A stretch of DNA of 64,000 nt from Tropicimonas sp033101155. Lineage in GTDB: Bacteria > Pseudomonadota > Alphaproteobacteria > Rhodobacterales > Rhodobacteraceae. Under the pieces are notes generated by a model, which searched no databases, was not told where the DNA came from, and saw nothing but the letters and a program-made list of their open reading frames with translations. The position numbers and the translations under genes were made by a program. The stretch's first letter is position 1. Each line of letters begins with the position of its first letter. The DNA lies in assembly GCF_033101155.1 (NCBI RefSeq), contig NZ_JAWMPX010000004.1, positions 1 to 64,000 of the forward strand, read 5' to 3'. Positions 27,044 to 37,905 of the stretch are shown in pieces.

Positions 27044-27252
27044 GGTCGCACCTCCAGAAGATCGACACAGGTATCCAACCCGAAGTCTACACCCTCCACG
27101 CCCGGCGCGCGTTGACCGGCGTCATATTGCGCTGCGCTCTCGCGAAAAACCTGCACCCCCCGTGGATTCGCGTGTCGAACGGTTCAGGCGTTGACGTGTG
27201 TCATGGCGCAAACGCGCCGCAGATGGGATAATCGCGACAGGAGGAATCCGAC

Positions 27253-28991
<1,739 letters not shown>

Positions 28992-28995
<4 letters not shown>

Positions 28996-30986
28996 CCGTG
29001 ATCGACAAACCGCGCCTGACGCGCGAGCACGTCCTGTCGCTGCTGACAGGAATGATCCGAATCCGGAAGTTCGAGGATAAATGCGCTGAACTCTATCAGC
29101 AGCAGAAGATCCGCGGCTTCCTGCATCTCTATGACGGCGAGGAGGCGATTGCCGCCGGGGTGATCCCGGTGCTGGGGCCTGATGACAAGATCGTCGCCAC
29201 CTATCGCGAGCACGGCCAGGCGCTGGCACGCGGGGTGCCGATGACGACCGTCATGGCGGAGATGTATGGCAAGGCCGAAGGTTGCTCCGGCGGACGCGGC
29301 GGCTCGATGCATATCTTCGACGCTGCGACCAATTTCTACGGCGGCAATGCCATTGTCGGCGGCGGCTTGCCGCTCGCCGCAGGCATCGCGCTGGCCGACC
29401 GGATGCGCGCCGCGCCGCATGTCACCGCCTGCTTCTTCGGCGACGGGGCCGCAGCCGAAGGCGAGTTCCACGAAACGCTGAACCTCGCCGCACTCTGGAA
29501 CCTGCCGGTGCTCTTTGTCTGCGAGAACAATGGCTATGCCATGGGCACGGCCATCGCGCGCTACGATTCCGACACCGACATCCACCGCAAGGCACAGGCC
29601 TATGGGCTGGAAAGCCGGCAGGTGGACGGGATGGACGTGGTCGCGGTCGAGGCCGCCGCACGAGCGGCGGTGCAGTTCATCCGCGAGACCGGCAAACCGG
29701 TCTTCCTCGAATGCCGGACCTACCGGTTCCGGCCGCATTCGATGTTCGACGCCCAGCTCTATCGCAGCAAGGAAGAGATCGAGGACTGGCGCAAGCGCGG
29801 CCCGATCCACCGCTTCCAGGACTGGGCGCTGCAGAGCGGGCTGCTTCATGCCGAGGACGTAACACGCATCCACACGGTGGTCGACGCCGAGATCGCCGAG
29901 GCGGTGGACTTCGCCGAGGCCGGCACCTGGGAACCGGTGGCGGATCTCGCGAAGCACGTCATGGCGACGCCGCGCCCCGATCCGGTCACGGCCCGGCCTT
30001 CGGGCCAGACCGAGGAGATGACCTATCGCGAGGCGGTCAAGCAGGGGCTCAGCGAGGCGCTGACGCGGGATGACCGGGTTTTCCTCATGGGTGAGGATGT
30101 TGGTGCCTATGGCGGCTGCTACGCGGTCTCCAAGGGGCTGCTGGACGCGTTTGGCGAGGATCGCATCCGCGACACGCCGCTCTCTGAATCCGGCTTCACC
30201 GGCGCGGGGATCGGCGCTGCGGCGGCAGGCATGCGGCCCATCGTCGAGGTGATGACGGTGAATTTCTCGCTTCTGGCGCTGGACCAGATCCTCAACACCG
30301 CCGCCACGGTGCGGCACATGTCGGGCGGACAGTTCGGCGTGCCGGTGGTGATCCGAATGGCAACCGGCGCGGGCAAGCAGCTCGCCGCCCAGCATTCGCA
30401 TTCGCTGGAGGGTTGGTTTGCTCATATCCCGGGGCTGAAGGTGCTGGCGCCAGCCACGCTGGAGGACGCGCGCGGAATGCTCTGGACCGCGCTGGAAGAT
30501 CCGGACCCCGTGCTGATCTTCGAGAACGTGATGCTCTACAACCGGACCGATCAGCTCGACACCAATGCCGGCCCGGTGGATATCTCGAAGGCCGCAATCC
30601 GGCGCAAAGGCGGAGACGTGACGCTCATCACCTATGGCGGCTCGCTCTACAAGACGCTGGAGGCGGCCGAGGAACTGGCCAGCGAAGGCGTCTCGGCCGA
30701 AGTGATCGACCTGCGCGTCCTGCGTCCGCTGGACGATGCGACGATCATGACCTCGGTCGGGCGCACCCGTCGGGCGGTGATCGTGGACGAGGGCTGGAAG
30801 AGCGGCTCGCTCTCGGCCGAAATCGCGGCGCGCATTCATGAACAGGTCTTCTGGAGGATGGACGCGCCGGTCGGGCGGATCTGCTCGGCAGAGGTGCCGA
30901 TCCCCTACCCGGCCCATCTCGAACAGGCCGCAATCCCGCAGGTGCCGCAGATCGTTGCGGCGGCGCGGGCCACGCTGGGGAGGTGA
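28992..30986 (+). CDS. 2-oxoacid dehydrogenase E1, alpha and beta fused (pyruvate/acetoin type)
   Basis: The 664-residue protein combines both E1 chains. The alpha part (about 1-330) has the thiamine diphosphate motif from FFGDGAAAEGEFHE to VCENNGY and GCSGGRGGSMHIFD. The beta part (about 340-664) has VFLMGEDVGAYGG, DTPLSESGFTGAGIGAAAAG and the C-terminal transketolase domain with VIDLRVLRPLDD. Fused E1 chains are seen in some acetoin/pyruvate dehydrogenases. It decarboxylates a 2-oxoacid (or cleaves acetoin) and passes the acyl group to the lipoyl arm of the E2 encoded next. No E3 (lipoamide dehydrogenase) gene is nearby. Confidence 0.9.
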
Positions 30987-32162
30987 ATGATGGGTGTTTT
31001 CCAGATGCCAAGCCTTGGCGCAGACATGGAGGACGGCACGCTCGTCGAATGGCTTGTCGCGCCGGGAGATGACGTGAAACGCGGCGATATCGTCGCCGTG
31101 GTGGAGACCCAGAAAGGCGCCATCGAGATCGAGATCTTCGAGGCAGGGATCGTGCAATCGCTTGACGCGGAACTCGGCGCCCGACTACCCGTGGGCGCCC
31201 CGCTGGCAACGATCCTGGCCGAGGGGGAGGCGCCGCCACCTGCCCCGGCGGCGCCGACAGACGAAGCGGAGGCAGAGCGGCACGAGATCGCGCCGACCGC
31301 AACCGCGCCACCGCCGCCCGAAACCCGGACCATCACCTTTGGAATTGCTGCCTCGCCGGCCGCGCGCCGACGGGCGGCCGAGGCCCATATCGAACTGGCC
31401 GGGCTCGCGGGGAGTGGCCCAGGCGGGGCGGTGATGCTGCGTGACGTCGAGGGCATCGCGCCAGCGCAAGACTCCCCGGCTCGAAAACCGAGCGATGCCA
31501 TGGCGGAAATGCGCAAGGCCATCGCGGCGGCGATGCAGCGCTCCAAACGCGAGATCCCGCATTTCCAGCTCAGCCAGAGCGTCGACATCCAGACCGCCTC
31601 GGACTGGCTTTCCGCACGCAATGCGGATCTGCCACCGGCGGAGCGCATCCTGCTCGGAACACTCTTCCTGAAGGCGGCGGCCCTTGCCGCCGCCAAGGTC
31701 AAGGAAATGAACGGGCATTATGGCGATGACGGGTTCATACCCGCGCGCGCGGTCAATCTCGGCGTCGCGGTGGCGCTGCGCGGCGGCGGCTTGATCGCCC
31801 CGGCAATCCCGCAGGCCGACGGGCTTTCACTGCCCGATCTGATGGCGGCGATGAAGGATCTTGTCGCCCGGGCACGGGCCATGCGCCTGCGCTCCTCGGA
31901 GATGACCAGCGGCACGCTGACCGTCTCCAGCCTCGGCGAGAAAGGCGCTGACGCGATGGCTGGCATTATCTTCCCGCCACAGGTGGCGCTGTTGGCGATC
32001 GGCGCGCCGAAGCTGCGGCCCTGGGTGGTGGACGGCGAAGTCGTCCCGCGCCTGCTCGCCACATTCACCCTCTCGGCGGATCACCGCGTCAGCGACGGTC
32101 GGCAGGCCAACCGCTTCCTCGCCGAGATCGACGCACAATTGCAGAAACCGGAGGCTCTATGA
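30987..32162 (+). CDS. Dihydrolipoamide acyltransferase (E2)
   Basis: The 391-residue E2 has one lipoyl domain (residues 3-78, lipoyl-lysine Lys43 in ETQKGAIE), a Pro/Ala-rich linker (85-115), a short E1/E3-binding domain (SPAARRRAAEAHIELAGLAG), and the catalytic domain with the His366-x3-Asp370 motif in ADHRVSDGRQ. Two ATG codons (30987, 30990) follow directly on the stop of the E1 gene. It hands the acyl group to CoA, or in this case possibly to the acyl carrier protein encoded by the gene that overlaps its stop codon. Confidence 0.9.
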   Translation: MMGVFQMPSLGADMEDGTLVEWLVAPGDDVKRGDIVAVVETQKGAIEIEIFEAGIVQSLDAELGARLPVGAPLATILAEGEAPPPAPAAPTDEAEAERHEIAPTATAPPPPETRTITFGIAASPAARRRAAEAHIELAGLAGSGPGGAVMLRDVEGIAPAQDSPARKPSDAMAEMRKAIAAAMQRSKREIPHFQLSQSVDIQTASDWLSARNADLPPAERILLGTLFLKAAALAAAKVKEMNGHYGDDGFIPARAVNLGVAVALRGGGLIAPAIPQADGLSLPDLMAAMKDLVARARAMRLRSSEMTSGTLTVSSLGEKGADAMAGIIFPPQVALLAIGAPKLRPWVVDGEVVPRLLATFTLSADHRVSDGRQANRFLAEIDAQLQKPEAL

Positions 32163-32407
32163 CACAGGATGACGCAAGAGCGATCTTTCTGGAGGAACTG
32201 GTAAAGGTCGCACCCGATCTCGACGCCGAGGACATCGCGGCGGAGGATCATATCCAGGACGATCTTGAGCTGGACTCGATGGATGTGCTCAACCTCGTCG
32301 CGGCGCTCCATGCCCGGCTCGGGGTGGATATCCCTGAGGCCGATTATGTACAGATCGCCACGCCAGCGCTGGCGGCAGCCTATCTGAACGGGCGAATGGC
32401 GGCCTGA
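32159..32407 (+). CDS. Acyl carrier protein
   Basis: This 82-residue acidic protein has the phosphopantetheine attachment motif DLELDSMDVLN (Ser40) and the three-helix pattern of acyl carrier proteins. Its ATG overlaps the E2 stop (ATGA), so it is made together with the dehydrogenase complex. It is not the general fatty-acid AcpP, since the fab genes are absent here. A carrier linked to E1-E2 suggests that the acyl product is delivered to a dedicated pathway rather than only to free CoA; this is inference. Confidence 0.88.
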   Translation: MTQDDARAIFLEELVKVAPDLDAEDIAAEDHIQDDLELDSMDVLNLVAALHARLGVDIPEADYVQIATPALAAAYLNGRMAA

Positions 32408-32507
32408 CCGGACAGCGACGAAGCCTAAAGGTCCCGCTGTGCGCCCGCTACAGGGCTTCCGCCAGCACCGACTGAAATGTCAGTCCAGCCCGTGCCTCAA
32501 ACCCAAC

Positions 32508-32533
32508 AAAAAAGCCGCCCATCGGGGCGGCTT
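32508..32533 (-). terminator. Rho-independent terminator of rpmG
   Basis: On the minus strand AAGCCGCCC-CGAT-GGGCGGCTT (32533-32512) is followed by TTTT, a 9-bp stem with a four-base loop. It lies 24 bp downstream of the rpmG stop codon. In the other direction it may also end the acyl carrier protein operon. Confidence 0.85.
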
Positions 32534-32556
32534 CCTCGTCTCGGAAAGGGGCGATC

Positions 32557-32724
32557 TTACTTGATCTTGCCTTCCTTGTAGTCAACATGCTTGCGCGCAA
32601 CCGGGTCGTACTTACGAACAACCATTTTCTCGGTCATGGTGCGGGCATTCTTCTTGGTCACGTAGAAATGACCGGTGCCGGCGGAGGAATTCAGCCGGAT
32701 CTTGATCGTTGTCGGTTTTGCCAT
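32557..32724 (-). CDS. rpmG: 50S ribosomal protein L33
   Basis: The 55-residue product reads MAKPTTIKIRLNSSAGTGHF, then VTKKNARTMTEKMVVRKYDP and ARKHVDYKEGKIK, the standard proteobacterial L33 without the zinc-binding cysteines. Start is ATG 32724 with GGAG upstream. It is a small basic subunit of the large ribosomal subunit and is followed by a clear terminator. Confidence 0.95.
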   Translation of the reverse strand: MAKPTTIKIRLNSSAGTGHFYVTKKNARTMTEKMVVRKYDPVARKHVDYKEGKIK

Positions 32725-32873
32725 CGTCTGTCTCCTACAACGGACCGGTGGCCCGTGAAATCTGAGCCATGCCTTTTACTGTAAGCGTAAACAGAGTCAA
32801 CCCCAATCGCCCCGATCCGGGGGCGAAGGAAGCAGGCGGCGGCAATTGATCTGGCGGCGGCCGGAGCGCGCCG

Positions 32874-33584
32874 TCAGGCGAGAGGCGGAACCCCCAGTTT
32901 CGCGTGGATCTGGTCCCGGATGTCGTCGTCGATCTGAAGCGCGTCGGCAAGCTGGCGAAGATACTCCGCCTCCGCAGCGTGATCGAGACGAATCGCGGCC
33001 AGTGACGTGGCATAGACCTGTTCCCGCGCAGCTTCCGCCGTTTCATTGGCAAGCCCGGTCACGTCGATCGGTTTTTCCAGTTCCGCCTTGACGAAGGCGC
33101 GCTCTTCCTCGTTCGCCTCGGTCAGGTGGTCGAGGATCGCCTGCTGTTCCTGCGGGTCGATTTTCCCATCGGCCTTGGCGGCCTGGATCATCGCGCGGAT
33201 CATCAGTTGGGCCTGCGCTTCGACGGCTTCGCCTGCGGGTGTTCCGCCAAAGATCGAGGACATCATGTCGGCCGACTGCTTGGAACCCGCCGCAGCAGCG
33301 CCTTGCAGGGTGTTCATCAAACTGCCGAGGCTCGCGGCGCCTGTGCCTGCGGCGGTCGCCGTTCCAGCGCCCATCTGGCCCATGAGTTCCTTTACCTTTT
33401 CGGAGCCTCCCGGCAATCCGAACTGATCGGCGAGCTTGCCGAGTTGTTCGGCAGCGCTGCTGTCGCCCGCGCCTTGCAGCATGTTCTGTACGCCGGCCAT
33501 GCCGCCCATCTTGCGATACTGTTCTGCGCCCTTTGCGGCGGCGAAACCGGCGCCAACGGCCATAAGCGTTTTCAGAAAACTCAT
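32874..33584 (-). CDS. TerB-like DUF533 membrane-anchored protein
   Basis: The 236-residue protein begins MSFLKTLMAVGAGFAAAKGA, a hydrophobic Ala/Gly segment. It has a Gly/Ala-rich middle and ends with a DUF533/TerB-like all-helical domain (residues about 125-236: LMIRAMIQAAKADGKIDPQE, ILDHLTEANEEERAFVKAE) whose acidic D-G-x-I-x-x-E turn resembles TerB metal binding. This type (YebE-like) is common in Rhodobacterales and of unknown function. I begin it at ATG 33584, preceded by GGGAGG; upstream codons of the open frame run into the RNase P RNA. Confidence 0.8.
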   Translation of the reverse strand: MSFLKTLMAVGAGFAAAKGAEQYRKMGGMAGVQNMLQGAGDSSAAEQLGKLADQFGLPGGSEKVKELMGQMGAGTATAAGTGAASLGSLMNTLQGAAAAGSKQSADMMSSIFGGTPAGEAVEAQAQLMIRAMIQAAKADGKIDPQEQQAILDHLTEANEEERAFVKAELEKPIDVTGLANETAEAAREQVYATSLAAIRLDHAAEAEYLRQLADALQIDDDIRDQIHAKLGVPPLA

Positions 33585-33668
33585 TCTACCCTCCCTGGGA
33601 ACACCATTGAGATTGCATAGCACAAACCATGCAACAGGCAAAAAACCTGTTTCTGCTCTGGAGAATAT

Positions 33669-34046
33669 GCGCGGATGGCCTGTAAGCCGGATTCTGTTCC
33701 AGGGCTCAGCACCCCTTCGATGACCATTCCTCTTGGCGCGCCGTTGCCGACGCACTCTAGCTGCCTACCCGACCTGCCTGGGGCTGAAGCGGCCCTGGGG
33801 TCAAGCCCCGCGGAGGTCCTATCTGGCATTGCTCCCGGTGGGGCTTGCCGTGCCAGGGCTGTTGCCAGCCCCGCGGTGGGCTCTTACCCCACCGTTTCAC
33901 CCTTACTGCGCGAACGCAGCGGTCTGTTCTCTGTGGCGCTTTCCGTCGGGTTTCCCCGCCCGGGCGTTACCCGGCACCGTTGCTCCAGGGAGTCCGGACT
34001 TTCCTCGCGGCGCTTGCACGCCCCGCGGCCATCCGGCCATCCGCGC
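33669..34046 (-). ncRNA. rnpB: RNase P RNA, type A
   Basis: The RNA is read on the minus strand. Its two ends form the P1 helix: GCGCGGATGGCC at 33669-33680 is the exact complement of 34035-34046. The universally conserved segments are present: GAGGAAAGTCCGGACTCC at the 5' side (complement of about 33989-34006) and ACAGAATCCGGCTTAC at the 3' end (complement of about 33683-33698). About 378 nt is normal for alphaproteobacteria. It is the catalytic RNA that trims the 5' ends of tRNA precursors. Confidence 0.93.
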
Positions 34047-34055
34047 CTGACGGAT

Positions 34056-34784
34056 TTAGGCGTCGCCCGGACCGGGGTCAACCGGGAAGCGCGTGGCGAG
34101 GTGTCGGGCAAGCACAAGATCGGCGGAAGAAACGGGTCCGCTGGCTTGTTGTCTGAAGCGGGCGCGGAAAGCGTCGAGCACCGGGTTGGCCGATCCGTCC
34201 GTAGGGTAGCCAATCCGCTCGCAGGCCTGTTTGAAGTTCTGTTCGAGGCGGGCGGGTTCCTCGGGGACCGAGCCCCCCTCGTCACCCGCGCAGGCCGCTG
34301 GCCAGCAGGCCAGGCCCCGGCGGGCGAGGCGATGCCAGTCGAAGCGGCGGCCGGGATCGATCTTGCGGCCCGGCGCCATGTCGGAATGGCCGATCACGCG
34401 GGAGGCGGGGATGCTGTGGCGTGCCTGGATATCCGCGAGAAGCGTTTCGAGGCGGGACAAGAGTGGCTCGCTGAAGGGGCTCGTGCCGTCATTGTCGAGC
34501 TCGATGCCAATGGAATGACTATTTACATCGGCGCGCCCGCCCCAACTCCCTGCACCCGCGTGCCAGGCCCGGTCGGTTTCCGAAACCAACTGCCAGCAAG
34601 TGCCGTCGCGACCGATCAGGTAGTGAGCGGAGACCTCGATCTCGGGATCGCAGAGCCGCTCCAGCGCCGCCGGTGCGCTTTTCATCGCGGTGTAGTGCAA
34701 GACGATCATATCCGGTTGTGCGCCGCCGCGCCGAGGACCGAAACTCGGCGATGGATGCCAGCGGCAACCCGGCGCCTCAGCCAC
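34056..34784 (-). CDS. N-acetylmuramoyl-L-alanine amidase (AmpD-like)
   Basis: The 242-residue product has the zinc amidase_2 signatures: the first His in MIVLHYTAMKSA, the SIGIELDNDG segment, and His plus Asp in IGHSDMAPGRKIDPG. These form the zinc site that cleaves the bond between sugar and peptide in cell-wall fragments. There is no signal peptide, as in cytosolic AmpD. I select the GTG start at 34784, which overlaps the end of the lipoprotein gene (GTGGCTGA), since the conserved region begins soon after (HPSPSFGPRRG). The longer open frame upstream is antisense-like and overlaps the lipoprotein. It ends just before rnpB. Confidence 0.85.
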   Translation of the reverse strand: MAEAPGCRWHPSPSFGPRRGGAQPDMIVLHYTAMKSAPAALERLCDPEIEVSAHYLIGRDGTCWQLVSETDRAWHAGAGSWGGRADVNSHSIGIELDNDGTSPFSEPLLSRLETLLADIQARHSIPASRVIGHSDMAPGRKIDPGRRFDWHRLARRGLACWPAACAGDEGGSVPEEPARLEQNFKQACERIGYPTDGSANPVLDAFRARFRQQASGPVSSADLVLARHLATRFPVDPGPGDA

Positions 34785-35415
34785 CGACAGCACGGCGATA
34801 GCGACCGGGATCCCAGTTGCAGGCATAGCCGTCCCCATCCGGGTCGATGCCAAACCGATCCTTCTGTGGGCCACCGGCCTCCATGAAAGCGAATTGCGCC
34901 ATGTCGTCGGAACCATAGCCGGCACAGTTGCGTTCCGCCTTGGCGCGGTTCGGCAATGTGCGGGTATAGAGCGTCTGGCCGACGGGCTGGGTCGCGGAGA
35001 GCGCATAGGCGACGATATCGGGACCGGTGTCGTTTGGCCGGACCGGAACATCCACCGGGGCGGCAGTGTTGCCGCCCAGATAGGCAGCTCCAGCGGCCGT
35101 CGCCGTCAGCGGCGCGCTCGTTGGGAGTGGCGTCGCGGCGGTGCTCGGCGGTGCGGCGGTGCCGATCCCGGCGGCGGCCAGGTCCCCGGCACTCAGGGTG
35201 GGAGCGCCCGATGCCGTCGGCGCGCCGGTGGCTTCGGGAGACCCGCTGGGGCGCGAACTCGCCAGCTGGGCATTCCGTTCGGCCCGGATTGCAGCATCGC
35301 TGCGCTGGTAGGTCGCGTAGTCGTTGACCCCCGCGCCCGCCGCGCTGTCCGGGACTTCGGGGTCACAGGCGGACAGTGCCAACACGCTGGCCGCCGCAAG
35401 TCCGAATTGCCTCAT
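34777..35415 (-). CDS. Excalibur-like lipoprotein
   Basis: The 212-residue protein has a lipoprotein signal MRQFGLAAASVLALSAC with the lipobox Cys17. A low-complexity Ala/Pro/Thr stretch (50-120) follows, then a C-terminal domain with NRAKAERNCAGYGSDDMAQF and IDPDGDGYACNWDP. The D-x-D-x-D-G-x-x-C ending is the excalibur calcium-binding motif. It should be attached to a membrane on the periplasmic side. It is coupled to the amidase gene by an 8-bp overlap, pointing to a cell-wall role. Function otherwise unknown. Confidence 0.75.
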   Translation of the reverse strand: MRQFGLAAASVLALSACDPEVPDSAAGAGVNDYATYQRSDAAIRAERNAQLASSRPSGSPEATGAPTASGAPTLSAGDLAAAGIGTAAPPSTAATPLPTSAPLTATAAGAAYLGGNTAAPVDVPVRPNDTGPDIVAYALSATQPVGQTLYTRTLPNRAKAERNCAGYGSDDMAQFAFMEAGGPQKDRFGIDPDGDGYACNWDPGRYRRAVGG

Positions 35416-35453
35416 CGGATCACCTGCTCGTTCTGGTTTTCGTTACCGAACCC

Positions 35454-36941
35454 CTACCACCAGCGACCCGGTTTGGCCACGAATCCTGCTGAACTCTCCA
35501 GAGACGCGGCGATGTTCAGCAAGTCGCCCTCTTCCCAAGGCCGCCCGATCAATTGCAGCCCGAGCGGCAGACCTTGCGCGTCAAGACCGGTCGGCACCGA
35601 GATGCCCGGCAGTCCGGCAAGGTTCACCGTCACCGTGAAGACGTCGTTGAGATACATCTGCACCGGATCGGCATCGGTCATTTCGCCAAGGCCGAAAGCC
35701 GAGGACGGCGTGGCGGGGGTCAGGATCGCATCGACACCGGCCTCGAAGGCCAGATCGAAATCGCGCTTGATCAGCGCGCGGACCTTGCGGGCGCGGTTGT
35801 AATAAGCGTCGTAGAAGCCAGCCGAGAGCACATAGGTGCCGATCATAACGCGGCGCTGGACCTCGGCGCCGAAACCCTCGGCGCGGGTCTTCTCGTACAT
35901 CTCGGTGATGCCGTCGCCCTGTGCCAGCGACGCGCGGCGACCGAAGCGGACACCGTCATAGCGGGCAAGGTTGGAAGAGGCCTCGGCGGGCGCGATCACG
36001 TAATAGGTCGGCAGCGCGTATTTCGTATGCGGCAGCGAGATATCGACGATCTCGGCGCCCGCATCGCGCAGCATGTCGGTGCCATCGGCCCAGAGTTTCT
36101 CGATCTCGGCCGGGGTGCCTTCCATGCGGTATTCTTTCGGGATGCCGATTTTCTTGCCGCGAATGTCGCCAGTGATGGCGGCCTCGAAATCCGGCACGGG
36201 CAGGTCGGCCGAGGTGGAATCCTTGGGGTCGTGACCAGCCATGGCGCCGAGCATGATCGCGGCGTCGCGGACCGACTTGGTCATCGGACCGGCCTGATCC
36301 AGCGAAGAGGCGAAGGCGATGATGCCCCAGCGGGAGACACGGCCATAGGTCGGCTTGAGGCCCGTAATACCGGTGAAGGCGGCAGGCTGGCGGATCGAGC
36401 CGCCAGTGTCGGTGCCGGTTGCGGCGAGGCAGAGGTCGGCCGCCACGGCGGAGGCGGAGCCGCCCGAGGAGCCGCCCGGCGTGAGCTGGGCCTCGTCATT
36501 GCCGCGCCGCCAGGGGTTCACGGCATTGCCATAGGTCGAGGTCTCGTTGGACGAGCCCATGGCGAACTCGTCCATGTTCAGCTTGCCGAGCATGACCGCT
36601 CCGGCCTGCCAGAGCTGAGTGGTGACGGTCGACTCGTATTCCGGCTTGAACCCGTCGAGGATGTTGGACGCGGCCTGGCTCGGAACGCCCTGGGTGCAGA
36701 ACAGGTCCTTGATGCCAAGCGGGATGCCGCACATCGGGTTCTCGGCGCCGCCCTGAATGCGGGCATCGGCGGCCTCGGCCTGTTTCAGCGCGATCTCGGG
36801 GGTCTTGTGGACGAAAGCGCCGAGCGCATCGGCCTTCTCGATCTCGTCGAGACAGGCTTGCGTCAGCTCGGTCGAGGTCACGTCGCCGGCGCGCAGCGCA
36901 TCACGGGCATCGGCAATGGTGAAACGGGTAAGTTCTGTCAT
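35454..36941 (-). CDS. gatA: Asp-tRNA(Asn)/Glu-tRNA(Gln) amidotransferase subunit A
   Basis: The 495-residue amidase-signature enzyme releases ammonia from glutamine for conversion of Glu-tRNA(Gln) or Asp-tRNA(Asn). The Ser-Ser-Lys triad is complete: Lys78 in PLGIKDLF, Ser158 in TPGGSSGGS and Ser182 in GTDTGGSIRQPA. It forms the GatCAB complex. gatC is the preceding gene on the same strand, 90 bp upstream, while gatB is not in the window. Length and sequence are fully normal. Confidence 0.96.
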   Translation of the reverse strand: MTELTRFTIADARDALRAGDVTSTELTQACLDEIEKADALGAFVHKTPEIALKQAEAADARIQGGAENPMCGIPLGIKDLFCTQGVPSQAASNILDGFKPEYESTVTTQLWQAGAVMLGKLNMDEFAMGSSNETSTYGNAVNPWRRGNDEAQLTPGGSSGGSASAVAADLCLAATGTDTGGSIRQPAAFTGITGLKPTYGRVSRWGIIAFASSLDQAGPMTKSVRDAAIMLGAMAGHDPKDSTSADLPVPDFEAAITGDIRGKKIGIPKEYRMEGTPAEIEKLWADGTDMLRDAGAEIVDISLPHTKYALPTYYVIAPAEASSNLARYDGVRFGRRASLAQGDGITEMYEKTRAEGFGAEVQRRVMIGTYVLSAGFYDAYYNRARKVRALIKRDFDLAFEAGVDAILTPATPSSAFGLGEMTDADPVQMYLNDVFTVTVNLAGLPGISVPTGLDAQGLPLGLQLIGRPWEEGDLLNIAASLESSAGFVAKPGRWW

Positions 36942-36997
36942 CTTTCAGAAATCCTTATCGGGCGTCTAGAACGGACGGGCTCCGCCCGTTCGCGGCT

Positions 36998-37020
36998 GAA
37001 ACCGTCCCCCGGACGGTTTC
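36998..37020. repeat. Palindromic repeat with core GTCCCCCGGAC, copy 2
   Basis: GAAACCGTCC at 36998-37007 pairs perfectly with GGACGGTTTC at 37011-37020 around a CCC loop. It lies in the gap between gatC and gatA, right after another GC-rich inverted repeat (ACGGGC-TCC-GCCCGT, 36975-36989). Core and loop are the same as in the copy at 18364-18388, with one compensating base pair changed in the stem. Confidence 0.65.
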
Positions 37021-37031
37021 CGAGACGCCGC

Positions 37032-37319
37032 TCACTCAACAACCTTCGGCACGGCAAAGAAACCCTCGCGGGCATCGGGGGCGTTGGCGAGCACCTTCTC
37101 CTGGTAGCCGCCATCGGTGACGACATCCTCGCGGCGCTTCAGGCGCTGCGGGGTGACGGAGGTCATCGGTTCGATGCCGTCCACGTCCACTTCATTGAGC
37201 TGCTCGATGAAGCCGAGAATGGCGTTGAACTCGCCGGCAAGGGCCGGCAGCGCGTCGTCCTCGACCTTGATCCGGGCGAGTTTGGCGACGCGGCGGGCGG
37301 TATCTGTGTCGATCGACAT
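37032..37319 (-). CDS. gatC: Asp-tRNA(Asn)/Glu-tRNA(Gln) amidotransferase subunit C
   Basis: The 95-residue product begins MSIDTDTARRVAKLARIKVE and has FNAILGFIEQLNEVDVDGIE and PMTSVTPQRLKRREDVVTDG, the normal GatC pattern that wraps around GatA and helps it bind GatB. Start at 37319 follows a GGAGGC site; the longer frame upstream is not family-like. Confidence 0.95.
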   Translation of the reverse strand: MSIDTDTARRVAKLARIKVEDDALPALAGEFNAILGFIEQLNEVDVDGIEPMTSVTPQRLKRREDVVTDGGYQEKVLANAPDAREGFFAVPKVVE

Positions 37320-37497
37320 TGGGGCCTCCGGGGTCGGGCGGATGATCGGTTGCGGTGTATCGCCCGGTGCGGCGGGTCGCAAGTCCAGCGCGGGGGAAAA
37401 CGGCCGGGGGTGGTGCGGGACGCCTCGGTTATGACGTTTTGGTCGCGACAATGGCCGTTGTGTCGATCACACCGCCGGTCAAAGGAGGCGGAGTTCC

Positions 37498-37728
37498 TCA
37501 TCGCGCGTGGTTTGCTTCGACAAAACGGACACAGACGGCACAGTAGCAAGGAAGCTCGTCGAGGTCACTTCGGCATATTGGCGGACCGAGCTTCCAGTCG
37601 CCTCGTTTGGTCCAAAGATCGCTTCCTGCGCAAAGCTGCCACTCGCATTGATTGAGCCCGTCGCACTTGCAACATCGCGGCACCAACCCAAAGCGCCCCT
37701 TCGCGGCGAGCGCGGCGAATGTCGACAA
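37498..37728 (-). CDS. Possible small cysteine-rich protein
   Basis: A 76-codon frame with a TTG start contains nine Cys residues, several in pairs (PRCCKCDGLNQC, LPCYCAVCV), together with WKLGPPICRSDLDEL, which looks like a small zinc-binding protein. There is no good ribosome binding site, and other frames overlap it, so it might be a relic or spurious. It is the only candidate gene in the 586 bp between gatC and the GGDEF-EAL gene. Confidence 0.3.
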   Translation of the reverse strand: MSTFAALAAKGRFGLVPRCCKCDGLNQCEWQLCAGSDLWTKRGDWKLGPPICRSDLDELPCYCAVCVRFVEANHAR

Positions 37729-37905
37729 TTGCAGGTGTCATCTGCTGTCTGCGCTCCACCTGTCAATGTGCGCTGATTGCGGGGTTTCGCTGCGGTCGCC
37801 TCCACCAGGTGCAACGCAGCGATACCAGCTCATTAATCCCATCTTAGAGGGATATCGTGCATCCCGGTGAGAGCACACGGTACCCGAGTCGAGCAAGCAT
37901 CTCTC

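Noticed and set aside
24317..27115. 932-codon plus-strand frame
   Set aside because: Shadow of ppsA on the opposite strand; GC-rich DNA gives long meaningless frames.
33669..34080. Plus-strand frames across 33675-34886
   Set aside because: The region is explained by the RNase P RNA and the amidase gene on the minus strand.
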